Shown here one piece after another: positions 7,718 to 15,345 of a stretch of 21,006 nt of DNA. How positions within the stretch are numbered: the first letter of the stretch is position 1; each line of letters starts with the position of its first letter. Source of the stretch: CAZOWW01 sp964583765 (GTDB lineage Bacteria; Actinomycetota; Actinomycetes; Actinomycetales; Kineosporiaceae); assembly GCA_964583765.1 (NCBI GenBank), contig CAZOWW010000105.1:1-21006 (forward strand). The letters are read 5' to 3'. The notes under the pieces were generated by a model. The model searched no databases. It was not told the origin of the DNA and was given only the letters and a program-made list of their open reading frames with translations. Both the position numbers and the translations under genes were made by a program.

Positions 7718-7822
7718 AAGGTGAGGGCCGCCCGGCGCCACGGTCAGGTGTGGGGCTTGGGCGGTCCGGTCGGCAGCCGAGGCGAGCCGGATGACCGTGA
7801 CGAGCACGACCAGAAGCGCCAT
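7700..7822 (-). CDS. 40-residue hydrophobic microprotein coupled to mgtA
   Basis: The ORF begins at an ATG (7822) with a strong GGGAGG ribosome site 5 nt upstream and ends in TGA overlapping the mgtA GTG as GTGA. Residues 1-18 (MALLVVLVTVIRLASAAD) form a short hydrophobic helix or signal-like segment, followed by a Pro/His/Arg-rich tail. Small hydrophobic proteins accompanying cation ATPases are known in other systems (KdpF with KdpFABC; MgtS and MgtR with MgtA/MgtB), but I see no sequence similarity that would make this a member. It could be a transporter subunit, a regulator, or a leader peptide that gates mgtA translation. Confidence 0.6.
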   Translation of the reverse strand: MALLVVLVTVIRLASAADRTAQAPHLTVAPGGPHLRRDFR

Positions 7823-7882
7823 CAGGACCTCCCGAGGAAGGCGTTCCGCAGGTGCGGAGCGGCCGTCACCGGGGTCCCGGGC

Positions 7883-7917
7883 AACTACCGGTGATTGTAC
7901 GCGGGTCACCGGTAGTT
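7883..7917. promoter_or_regulatory. Operator-like inverted repeat around the mgtA promoter -10
   Basis: Perfect 12-bp arms aactaccggtga (7883-7894) and tcaccggtagtt (7906-7917) flank an 11-bp centre. On the minus strand a TACAAT hexamer (7899-7894) lies across the centre and arm boundary. About 16 bp upstream is a weak -35 such as GCTGAA. Transcription from it would start near 7887 and give a leader of about 65 nt before the microprotein gene. The arrangement suggests a repressor site on top of the promoter. An RNA stem-loop or a bidirectional site is also possible. Confidence 0.6.
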
Positions 7918-8433
7918 CAGCCCGTCTGCGCGGGTATGGTATTCGCGCTCGATCCGGTGTACTTTGAGAGATCCTGTGAGGACAATTCACTCAGCTCCTC
8001 ATGTACCTCAGCTGCGTGTTCCTCAACTGCTCAGGGCCCCTTGAGGCCCGCGCCACGGTGAAACTCGTGGGCGTTACTCCGGACCTCGGTAGCGCGTCTC
8101 GACGACGCACTACGTGAGGAATTCCGATCATGAGACAACGCCGGGTGAGGGAGCGGACCTCCAGCGTCGGTGGCGACAGCGCGACGATCCTCGATGCCGC
8201 CGTCGGGGTCCCTGCCGCCGCGGCGGATCCGCCCACGACCGTCGAGCCCCGGTCCACCCGCCTTGCTCCTGCGGCGACGCCAGACGGGCGCTCTCCCCAC
8301 CGTCCGGTTCGCCACCGTCCGATTCCTCGACTGCCTGAATCCGGGGAGCCGGCGCGACGAATCACCTCTCTGCGGTTGTCCGACTCCGACCTTCTGTTGA
8401 GGCGGCATCCCCCTACGCCGACCGAGGAGTCCC
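7918..8433. other. Divergent intergenic region between the mgtA operon and phosphoketolase
   Basis: This holds no convincing gene. A plus-strand frame at 8130-8450 is open, with a GAGGAA ribosome-like site 10 nt before its ATG, but its product is Arg/Pro-rich, low in complexity, and overlaps the phosphoketolase start, so I do not call it. The region should contain the phosphoketolase promoter. No near-consensus hexamer pair was found. Confidence 0.4.
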
Positions 8434-10914
8434 ATGGGCAGCACCGATAGCCTCAGCACCGATAACTTCAGCACCGATAGCTTCAGCACTGACAGCCTCG
8501 GTGCCAACGGCGTCCCGGACGTCGCCTCCCGATCCCAGCACCACTCCCGCGCGCCGTTGAACGGTCAGCAGGTCCACGAGCTCGAGCTCTGGTGGCGGGC
8601 GGCGAACTACCTGTCGGTCGGGCAGATCTATCTCCTGGACAATCCCCTGCTCCGCGAGCCCCTGCGCCCCGAGCACGTCAAGCCGCGACTGCTGGGCCAT
8701 TGGGGTACCTGCCCGGGGATCAACCTGACGTGGGCCCACCTCAACCGCGCGATCCGCGAGCGGGGACTGCAGGCGATGTACGTCGTGGGGCCCGGCCACG
8801 GTGGCCCGGCGGCTGTGGCCAACGCCTACCTGGACGGCACCTACAGCGAGGTGTATCCCGATGTCTCCCTGGACGAGACCGGGCTGCGCAGGTTGTTCCG
8901 GCAGTTCTCCTTTCCCGGCGGGATTCCCAGCCACGTCGCACCGGAGACGCCCGGTTCGATCCATGAGGGCGGCGAGCTGGGCTACGCCCTCTCGCACGCA
9001 TTCGGGGCGGTGTTCGACAATCCCGATCTGGTCGCGGTGTGCATGGTGGGCGACGGTGAGGCCGAGAGCGGCCCGGCGGCCACCGGGTGGCACGGCACGT
9101 CCTTCCTCAATGCGTCCCGGGACGGGGCCGTACTGCCCGTCCTGGCCCTGAACGGATACAAGATCGCCAGTCCCACCGTGCTCGCCCGCATTCCCGAGAC
9201 GCAGTTGCTCGCGTTGCTGCGGGGCTACGGCTGGGACCCGTATGTCGTGACGGCCGATGTGGACGCCGACCACGAACAGGTCCACCAGCGGTTGGCCCGG
9301 GTCGTCGAGGCGTGTTTGGACGACCTGGACCGGATCCGCACGCGAGCCCGCGCCGGCCAGGACACCGCGCGTCCGACCTGGCCGATGATCGTGCTGCGTA
9401 CTCCCAAGGGCTGGACCGGGCCCCGGGAGGTGGACGGCGTCCAGGTCGAGGGCACCTGGCGTTCCCACCAGGTTCCGCTCACCGAGACCCGGACCAACCC
9501 CGGGCACCTGCGCCAACTGGAGGCGTGGCTGCGGTCGTACGGGCCCGAGGAGCTCTTCGACGAGAACGGCACGATCATCCCCGGGATCACCTCGCTCTCA
9601 CCCCCGCCCGCCCAGCGCATGAGCGCCAGCCCACACGCCAACGGCGGCACGCTCCGCCGGGCGCTGGTCCTGCCGGACTTCCGTGACTACGCCGTCCCGC
9701 TCGCGGGTCCGGGCACGGTCAGTACCGAGGCCACGCGCGTGCTCGGGACCTGGCTCCGTGACGTCATCAGGGCCAACCCGTCCACCTTCCGGTTGTTCGG
9801 CCCGGACGAGACCGCGAGCAATCGGCTGCAGGCGGTGTTCGAGGCGACCGACCGGCTGTGGGTCGACGAGCGTCTGCCGGTGGACGAGCATCAGGGACCG
9901 GACGGGCGCGTGCTCGAGGTGCTCTCGGAGCACCAGTGCCAGGGCTGGCTCGAGGGCTACCTGTTGACCGGTCGGCACGGACTGTTCTCCTGCTACGAGG
10001 CGTTCATCCACATCATCGACTCCATGGTCAACCAGCATGCCAAGTGGCTGAAGGTCACCAACCGGATCGCCTGGCGGGCGCCGATCAGTTCGTTGACGTA
10101 TCTGCTGACCAGCCATGTGTGGCGGCAGGACAACAACGGTTTCAGCCATCAGGATCCGGGTTTCATCGATCACGTCGTCAACAAGAAGGCCGAGGTCGTT
10201 CGCGTCTACCTCGCGCCGGACGCCAACTGTCTGCTGTCGATCGCCGACCATTGCCTGCGTACCACGCAGTACATCAACGTGATCGTGGCCGGCAAGCAGC
10301 CCGCACCGGTCTACCTGACGATGACCGAGGCCGTCCTGCACTGCACGCGCGGCATCGGCATCTGGGAATGGGCCGGCAACGAGGACGGTGCGTTGCCGGA
10401 CGTCGTGATGGCCTGCGCCGGGGACGTGCCCACCTTGGAGACGCTGGCGGCGGTCGCGCTCCTGCGCGAGCACCTGCCCGAGGTGACGGTGCGCGTGGTC
10501 AACGTCGTGGACCTCATGCGGCTGGAGCCCGAGACCGAACACCCGCACGGCCTGTCCGACCGGGAGTTCGACTCCCTGTTCACCGCCGACCGCCCGGTGG
10601 TCTTCGCCTACCACGGCTACCCCTGGTTGATCCACAGGCTCACCTACCGACGTACCAACCACGCGAACATCCACGTGCGCGGCTACAAGGAGGAAGGCAC
10701 CACGACCACCCCCTTCGACATGGTGATGCTCAACGATCTCGATCGCTTCCACCTGGTGATCGACGTCATCGATCAGGTTCCCGGCCTGGGGTCGCGGGCG
10801 GCGGGCCTGCGCCAGCGCATGCTGGACGAGCGGCTGCAGGCTCGGGCGTGGACGCGCGAGCACGGCGAGGACCCGGCGTACATCCGGGACTGGACCTGGC
10901 CAGGCCGGGCCTGA
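8434..10914 (+). CDS. xfp: D-xylulose 5-phosphate/D-fructose 6-phosphate phosphoketolase
   Basis: This 826-residue thiamine-diphosphate enzyme splits xylulose 5-phosphate (and usually fructose 6-phosphate) with phosphate to give acetyl phosphate plus glyceraldehyde 3-phosphate or erythrose 4-phosphate. Motifs of the family are clear: GHWGTCPGINLTWAHLNR at about 88-105, GPGHGGPA at 119-126, the ThDP/Mg-binding GDGEAESGP at 206-214, SEHQCQGWLEGYLLTGRHG at 498-516, and HVWRQDNNGFSHQDPG at 561-576. The XFP N-terminal, central and C-terminal domains are all covered and the length is normal. The ATG at 8434 has GAGGAG 6-7 nt upstream. An unusual N-terminal tail of four 5-residue repeats (STDSL-like) precedes the fold. 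It is monocistronic and divergent from the mgtA operon. No acetate kinase or phosphotransacetylase lies in the window. Confidence 0.96.
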   Translation: MGSTDSLSTDNFSTDSFSTDSLGANGVPDVASRSQHHSRAPLNGQQVHELELWWRAANYLSVGQIYLLDNPLLREPLRPEHVKPRLLGHWGTCPGINLTWAHLNRAIRERGLQAMYVVGPGHGGPAAVANAYLDGTYSEVYPDVSLDETGLRRLFRQFSFPGGIPSHVAPETPGSIHEGGELGYALSHAFGAVFDNPDLVAVCMVGDGEAESGPAATGWHGTSFLNASRDGAVLPVLALNGYKIASPTVLARIPETQLLALLRGYGWDPYVVTADVDADHEQVHQRLARVVEACLDDLDRIRTRARAGQDTARPTWPMIVLRTPKGWTGPREVDGVQVEGTWRSHQVPLTETRTNPGHLRQLEAWLRSYGPEELFDENGTIIPGITSLSPPPAQRMSASPHANGGTLRRALVLPDFRDYAVPLAGPGTVSTEATRVLGTWLRDVIRANPSTFRLFGPDETASNRLQAVFEATDRLWVDERLPVDEHQGPDGRVLEVLSEHQCQGWLEGYLLTGRHGLFSCYEAFIHIIDSMVNQHAKWLKVTNRIAWRAPISSLTYLLTSHVWRQDNNGFSHQDPGFIDHVVNKKAEVVRVYLAPDANCLLSIADHCLRTTQYINVIVAGKQPAPVYLTMTEAVLHCTRGIGIWEWAGNEDGALPDVVMACAGDVPTLETLAAVALLREHLPEVTVRVVNVVDLMRLEPETEHPHGLSDREFDSLFTADRPVVFAYHGYPWLIHRLTYRRTNHANIHVRGYKEEGTTTTPFDMVMLNDLDRFHLVIDVIDQVPGLGSRAAGLRQRMLDERLQARAWTREHGEDPAYIRDWTWPGRA
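8441..8500. repeat. Four 15-bp tandem repeats at the 5' end of xfp
   Basis: Units of 15 bp (agcaccgatagcctc and close variants) lie at 8441-8455, 8456-8470, 8471-8485 and 8486-8500. They are in frame and encode STDSL, STDNF, STDSF and STDSL. The fourth unit is the most diverged. Repeat number could vary between strains. Confidence 0.9.
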
Positions 10915-11076
10915 CGGCGTCGTCGACCTCGCCCAGAGGTGTTGATCAGATCACGGTCCGCACCTCATCACCCCCGTCGATGTGTCCCCCCGAAACGCCG
11001 GTCTCGTGTTCCCCGAGCCCGGACGGGAACCTCACGGGTCGCGTTCCGGCTCGGCAGTGCCAGGAGTACGCGGCCC

Positions 11077-11829
11077 GTGATCACTCCCGAGGAGCGGCGC
11101 GCTGCGGCGCGAGCCCTCGTGACCGCGGAGCCGGAACCGCCCGACCGGCCCGGGGACACCGGGCAGCCGACCGGCATGGTGGGGTGGTTGCGACGGCTCT
11201 GCCGGGTGGCGGTGCGGTGCGTTCCGGCCACGGGGTCGGGGGTCAGCGGGATGACCGCCGGTGGCGTCCAGGGCGTCGTGGCCACGTCGGAGCCCTCGTG
11301 GGCTGCCCTGGAGGAGACGCAGTTCGCTCTCGGTGAGGGACCGTGCCTCCAGATGTTCGACCAACGCCGACCGGATCTCGAACCCGCGGTGGGCGCGGCG
11401 ACGGCCGGCCGGTGGCCCGCGTACTGCGCGGCCGTACGGAGTCATGGCGTCCGTGCCGTGTTCGCCTTCCCGCTGCAGATGGGCGCGGTCCGGCTCGGGA
11501 TGCTGACCGTGTCCCGGACCTCGCCGGGTGATCTGTCGATCACCTCGTTGGCGCAGGTGCTGACCCTTGCCGAGATCGCCGTGGAAACGCTCCTGGACGG
11601 GCAGGAACACGCCGAGGGCGACCGGCCGGAGGACACGCTCGACCGGGCCCTGGATTCCCAGTTCGCCGTGTACCGGGCCCAGGGCATGACCATGGTCGAT
11701 CTGGGGGTCTCTCCGAGGGACGCGATGGTCCGGTTGCGTGCTCATGCCTGTGCCCAGGACCGATCGCTCCGGGATGTCGCGGCCGACGTCGTGAAGGGAG
11801 GACTGCGGCTGGAACGTGACGTCCCCTGA
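11077..11829 (+). CDS. GAF-ANTAR regulator (putative RNA-binding antiterminator)
   Basis: This is a 250-residue cytoplasmic protein. A GAF domain spans about 35-170 and includes the family signature FALGEGPCLQMF. A C-terminal ANTAR domain at about 190-245 reads AVYRAQGMTMVDLGVSPRDA then VRLRAHACAQDRSLRDVAAD. ANTAR domains bind paired-hairpin RNA and prevent termination, and the GAF part senses a signal. The ANTAR is slightly divergent: the usual QAKG is AQGM. The GTG at 11077 was chosen because AGGAG lies 10 nt upstream and the fold starts soon after. Longer in-frame starts to 10939 add Arg-rich sequence. A second GAF-ANTAR gene follows 62 bp downstream. Ligand and target RNA are unknown. Confidence 0.82.
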   Translation: MITPEERRAAARALVTAEPEPPDRPGDTGQPTGMVGWLRRLCRVAVRCVPATGSGVSGMTAGGVQGVVATSEPSWAALEETQFALGEGPCLQMFDQRRPDLEPAVGAATAGRWPAYCAAVRSHGVRAVFAFPLQMGAVRLGMLTVSRTSPGDLSITSLAQVLTLAEIAVETLLDGQEHAEGDRPEDTLDRALDSQFAVYRAQGMTMVDLGVSPRDAMVRLRAHACAQDRSLRDVAADVVKGGLRLERDVP

Positions 11830-11836
11830 CCCGCGC

Positions 11837-11867
11837 TTGTCCGATCACTCCGGAGTGGAACTATCAT
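11837..11867 (+). promoter_or_regulatory. Possible promoter with a palindromic operator before the second GAF-ANTAR gene
   Basis: TTGTCC (11837-11842) and TATCAT (11862-11867) are separated by 19 bp, longer than ideal. Between them is a perfect 12-bp palindrome cactccggagtg (11846-11857). The element lies in the 62-bp gap between the two GAF-ANTAR genes, so the second gene may be separately regulated. Confidence 0.4.
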
Positions 11868-11891
11868 GAGCGAACGAATGGGGAGGCCCGG

Positions 11892-12647
11892 ATGTCCGCA
11901 GTGTCACGGGAACGGCTGGCGGAAGTCTTCGTGGAAATTGCCGACACCCTCGTCGACGACTTCGACCTGATCGAGTTCCTGCGCACTGTCACCGTCCGGG
12001 CCGCCGAACTCGTCGACGTTTCCGCCGTGGGGCTCCTGCTGGCCGACGCACACGGGCAACTGCAGTTCATGGCTGCCTCGGACGAACAGACCCGGCTGCT
12101 GGAGCTCTTCCAGTTGCAGCACCACGAAGGTCCGTGCCTGGACGCGTTCTCGACCGGCGTGCCGGTCGTCAATGTCGACCTGGCCGGGGCCACCGAACAG
12201 TGGCCCCGGTTCGCACCGCATGCGGCTCAACTCGGGTTCCGATCCGTGCATGCCCTGCCGCTGCGCCTGCGGGTGCGCGTCATCGGGGCCCTGAACCTGT
12301 TCGGCACCGTCGCTCGGGGCCTGGAGCCCGGGGACGTGAAGGTGGTCCAGGCACTGGCGGATGTGGCGACCATTGGCCTGCTCCAGGAACAGGCGATCCG
12401 TCGGGCCGAGATCCTCACCGAACAACTCCAGGGCGCCCTCAACAGCCGGATCGTGATCGAACAGGCCAAGGGTGCCCTCGCCCGCACTCACGGCGTGGAC
12501 GTCGACCATGCGTTCGAGTTGCTGCGCGGATACGCCCGCAACCACAACCGCAAGCTCCTCGATGTCGCACTCGCCGTCCTCCACGACCCCGCGAGCGTCC
12601 TCGAGCTGACCCGGCGCCGGGGAGTTCCCCCTCGCCAGGCCCGCTGA
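11892..12647 (+). CDS. GAF-ANTAR regulator (second of a pair)
   Basis: This 251-residue protein has a GAF domain at about 10-165, with the signature QLQHHEGPCLDAFSTGVPVV and RSVHALPLRLRVRVIGALNL, and a textbook ANTAR domain at about 175-235 with IVIEQAKGALARTHGVDVDH and LLRGYARNHNRKLLDVALAV. It is expected to bind nascent RNA and modulate termination in response to a ligand or redox signal. The ATG at 11892 has GGGAGG 6 nt upstream. It is closer to the family consensus than its upstream neighbour, suggesting the two are not a very recent duplication. Actinomycetes often carry several such genes next to stress loci. Confidence 0.9.
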   Translation: MSAVSRERLAEVFVEIADTLVDDFDLIEFLRTVTVRAAELVDVSAVGLLLADAHGQLQFMAASDEQTRLLELFQLQHHEGPCLDAFSTGVPVVNVDLAGATEQWPRFAPHAAQLGFRSVHALPLRLRVRVIGALNLFGTVARGLEPGDVKVVQALADVATIGLLQEQAIRRAEILTEQLQGALNSRIVIEQAKGALARTHGVDVDHAFELLRGYARNHNRKLLDVALAVLHDPASVLELTRRRGVPPRQAR

Positions 12648-12674
12648 CCTGCGGTTTTCATCCCGGGTCAGCAC
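12643..12674 (+). terminator. Possible stem-loop after the second GAF-ANTAR gene
   Basis: Starting at the stop codon, gctgacc pairs with ggtcagc across a 17-base loop that contains TTTT. There is no trailing T-run, so this is weak evidence for a terminator. It could equally be part of an antitermination RNA. Confidence 0.25.
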
Positions 12675-12887
12675 GAACCTGGCGAGCGCGCCGCTGCACC
12701 GTCCGGGTGCCGGTGTGCGGAGCGCCCTTCACGTCCGCCGGTCGGCTGTCGATGCTTCTGGATCAGTCGGCACTCGGATCGAGGGGGTGCGCGTGCTCTG
12801 CCCATCGTGGCGCGGGGACGTCTCGTCGTCGCCGGTGGACAGTCCGCCGGGGCCTTCGTGCCCTTCTGAGAGCCGGTAGTCACGATC

Positions 12888-14972
12888 ATGCCGAGTGCCC
12901 GTTCGCGTCCGGCTCTGGTGGTGACCACGGGGTTCGACGAGTACCAGCAGGAACTCCTGCGAGGTGTTCTCCCGGTGCTTGCGCCGCACGGGCCGGTGCT
13001 CGTGATCAACTCCTTCAACTTCACCGAGGAAGGCTTGTCCTTCCCGGTGGAACAACTCATCCGACGAGTCGCGCCCTACGGGGTCCTCGCGACGACCTGT
13101 GTCTCCCCGCAGGAGGAGCGGGATCTCGTCGCGGTGCTGACGGACCTGGGTGTGCCCACGGTCCGGATCGGGGTCCGCGTCCCGGGGATGACCTGCGTCC
13201 GGGGGGACGACCTGGCCGGGATGCGGGCCGTCATGCGTCACCTCCTGGACGAGCGGGGAGTCCGGCGGCCGGCCCACGCCCGAGGGGTGGCCCATCAACC
13301 GGACGCCGTCCGTCGGGAACAGGTGTTCCGCGAGGAGCTCACCGCGCGGGGTATCCCGGTGGACGAGGAACTGATCTTCGATGGTTTCTTCTGGCACGAG
13401 ACCACCTACCGCGAACTGCGGAGCCTGTTGCAGCGACGACGCGACCTGGACGCCGTCGTGGCGGCGAACGACCTGTCCGCCCTGGGGGCGCTGAAGGCCC
13501 TGACCGACGAGGGGCTGCGCGTGCCCGAGGACGTCCTGGTCACCGGCTTCGACAACGACACGTCCGCGCTGAGCTGGCCGACGTTGACCACGGTCGACCC
13601 CGCGCTGCGGGAGCAGGGGGCGGCGGCCGCGCGCCAGTTGCTCCAGGAGGTGGCGGGCGGATCCGCCGTGGATGAGGTCCTCGTCCCCTCAACGGTGGTG
13701 GTCCGCGGGTCGACCCGTGCGTGGGCCCCCGGAGACCCGGGGCAGTTCGCCGCTGCCGTGCACATCGCAGGTGTGGCCCAGGAGCAGTTGGCGGCACGCG
13801 ACGCCCTGTGGGCACTGAACTTCGACCTGAGCGCCTGTACCTCCGTGCCCGAGGTCGCCACGACGTTGGCCGGCAGTCACCTGTCCCGGCTCGGTGTGCA
13901 CCGGTGCTTCATCGGGATCTACACCCGCGACCCGCTCACCCGCCCCGTCCCGGCGGGGGAGCCTGGCGGGACCGGGGAACCCCTGCGGGCACGCGTCGTC
14001 CTCGACTACCGCAACGGGCACCAGGAGCCGGTAGCGGACGAGGTCTTCCCCCTCGGCCAGTTGCTGCCCTCCGCGCTGCGGGAGGAACTCGCCACCGGCC
14101 TGCTCCTGTTCCAGCCGCTGAGCTCGTCGGAGTCCCCGCTGGGTTACCTGCTCCTGGAGATGGGCCAAGGGGCCAACGTGGCGAGCGACTGGCTCCGCCT
14201 GAGTCTCAGCCGCACCCTGGAGACCCTGTTCAGCACTCAGGCGATCAAGAATCACGCCACGAACCTGGAACGCACCGTGGCACGGCGTACCTTCGAACTC
14301 GCCTCCCGCTCGGAGCAGCTGCAGGCCGAGGTCGAGGTCCGACGCCGGACCGAGGAACGGCTCCAACAGGCGGTCGCGGATCTCCACCGGATCGCCATGA
14401 GCGACGGCCTCACCCAGCTCGCCAACCGGGTCGCCCTGCGCGAACACCTCACCGCGCAGTGGGAGGCCCTGGCCCGGGCGGGCGATGAACTGGCCGTCCT
14501 CATGATCGATGTGGACCTGTTCAAGGCCTACAACGACCACTACGGCCACGTGCAGGGGGACGAGGCGCTGCGGACCGTGGCGTCGTGCCTGGCCCGGGCC
14601 GCCCGCTGTCCCCAGGACCTGGCCGGGCGCTACGGCGGCGAGGAGTTCGTGCTCATCCTGCCGGGAAGTTCCCTGGAGGCCGCGCGGCTGGTCGCGGAAC
14701 GGTTCCGGGCCTCGCTGGCCGAGGCCGCCATCCCGCACGAGAGATCCTCCGTCGCCCCGGTCATGACCGCCAGTGTCGGGATCGCCGTCGCGCGGGCCGA
14801 GCACGGGCTGGACGCGTGGCAGGTCGTGGAACGGGCGGACCAGGTCCTCTACCAGGCCAAGACCCAGGGACGCGACCAGGTGCGCGGCGTCAGACTGGGA
14901 CCAGGCCTGAGCATGCCCGGCGTGCCGCAGGCCCGCGCGGCCTCCCCGGGATCGGTGCCGAGTCCGCGGTGA
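12888..14972 (+). CDS. LacI-type ligand-binding domain / GAF-like / GGDEF diguanylate cyclase
   Basis: This 694-residue protein has no signal peptide or membrane helix, so it is cytoplasmic. Residues about 8-275 form a periplasmic-binding-protein fold of the LacI/GalR sensor type (GVLATTCVSPQEERDLV, AVVAANDLSALGALKAL, VLVTGFDNDTSALSWPTLTT) but without the DNA-binding HTH. Residues about 290-460 are GAF-like, followed by a coiled coil (about 470-500, ASRSEQLQAEVEVRRRTEER). The GGDEF domain at about 500-665 contains DGLTQLANR, DVDLFKAYNDHYGH and the catalytic GGEEF at 583-587, which should make c-di-GMP from GTP. The inhibitory-site Arg of RxxD appears displaced (CPQD precedes LAGRYGGEEF). Sugar or nucleoside sensing is inferred from the fold. 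The ATG at 12888 lacks a clear ribosome site. The C-terminus runs into a 27-bp tandem repeat that contains the stop codon. Confidence 0.88.
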   Translation: MPSARSRPALVVTTGFDEYQQELLRGVLPVLAPHGPVLVINSFNFTEEGLSFPVEQLIRRVAPYGVLATTCVSPQEERDLVAVLTDLGVPTVRIGVRVPGMTCVRGDDLAGMRAVMRHLLDERGVRRPAHARGVAHQPDAVRREQVFREELTARGIPVDEELIFDGFFWHETTYRELRSLLQRRRDLDAVVAANDLSALGALKALTDEGLRVPEDVLVTGFDNDTSALSWPTLTTVDPALREQGAAAARQLLQEVAGGSAVDEVLVPSTVVVRGSTRAWAPGDPGQFAAAVHIAGVAQEQLAARDALWALNFDLSACTSVPEVATTLAGSHLSRLGVHRCFIGIYTRDPLTRPVPAGEPGGTGEPLRARVVLDYRNGHQEPVADEVFPLGQLLPSALREELATGLLLFQPLSSSESPLGYLLLEMGQGANVASDWLRLSLSRTLETLFSTQAIKNHATNLERTVARRTFELASRSEQLQAEVEVRRRTEERLQQAVADLHRIAMSDGLTQLANRVALREHLTAQWEALARAGDELAVLMIDVDLFKAYNDHYGHVQGDEALRTVASCLARAARCPQDLAGRYGGEEFVLILPGSSLEAARLVAERFRASLAEAAIPHERSSVAPVMTASVGIAVARAEHGLDAWQVVERADQVLYQAKTQGRDQVRGVRLGPGLSMPGVPQARAASPGSVPSPR

Positions 14973-15020
14973 CGGAGCGCGCCGGCACCGATCCGGTGAC
15001 GGAGTAGGCCGGCACCGACC
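14967..15020. repeat. 27-bp tandem duplication at the GGDEF gene stop
   Basis: Two adjacent 27-bp units, 14967-14993 and 14994-15020, start cggtgacggag and end ccggcaccgaYc. They differ at a few positions. The first unit contains the TGA of the GGDEF gene. On the minus strand they encode SVPAYSVTG and SVPARSVTA. Confidence 0.8.
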
Positions 15021-15345
15021 CGGGGAAGGGGAACAGCTGTCCGGTGGCCTCGCCCACCGCGAGCGGGGTCACGTCCTCGCGCTTGACCGCGATCTCGCTC
15101 TTGTCCGCCTTCCCGATGACGATCTTGCCTTCCTGGGAGGACGGGTCGGTGTCCGTGATGGGGCCGGCCAGGTTGCCCCGCCTCGGTCGAGGCCAGCCAG
15201 GGGACCCCGACCGGCACCACACCCTGGACGACGTCCCCACCGTGCTGGACCACCGGGCGAAGGTCCCGACGATCGTGGCGAGCACGACGTCGATGTCCCG
15301 GGGGCGCGGCCGTCCCGAGGCGCGGGTGTCCTGAGCCGGCCTCGG
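14973..15345 (-). pseudogene. Frame-broken coding remnant downstream of the CBM2 gene
   Basis: On the minus strand, segments with strong G/C third positions alternate between two frames. RDIDVVLATIVGTFA (about 15255-15305) is in one frame, VVQHGGDVVQGVVPVGVPWL (about 15190-15250) is in another, and ITDTDPSSQEGKIVIGKADK followed by SEIAVKREDVTPLAVGEATG (about 15050-15170) returns to the first. This looks like one gene broken by two compensating frameshifts, ending in or beyond the 27-bp repeats and possibly overlapping the end of the convergent GGDEF gene. I do not recognise the family. A GTG overlapping the CBM2-gene stop could be its start. Sequencing error is an alternative explanation. Confidence 0.4.

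Noticed and set aside
7670..7720. GGGACT half-sites near the mgtA start considered as DosR boxes
   Set aside because: They are not arranged as the 20-bp palindrome expected for DosR and belong to the coding tandem repeat.
8130..8450. Plus-strand 106-codon frame before phosphoketolase
   Set aside because: It has a ribosome-like site, but the product is low-complexity and overlaps the phosphoketolase start in another frame. It is possible but not supported.
9598..10863. 421-codon minus-strand frame inside phosphoketolase
   Set aside because: It is entirely antisense to a well-supported enzyme gene, and its composition mirrors that gene's codon bias.
13689..14804. 371-codon minus-strand frame within the GGDEF gene
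   Set aside because: It is antisense to a gene with clear domain motifs. No independent support.
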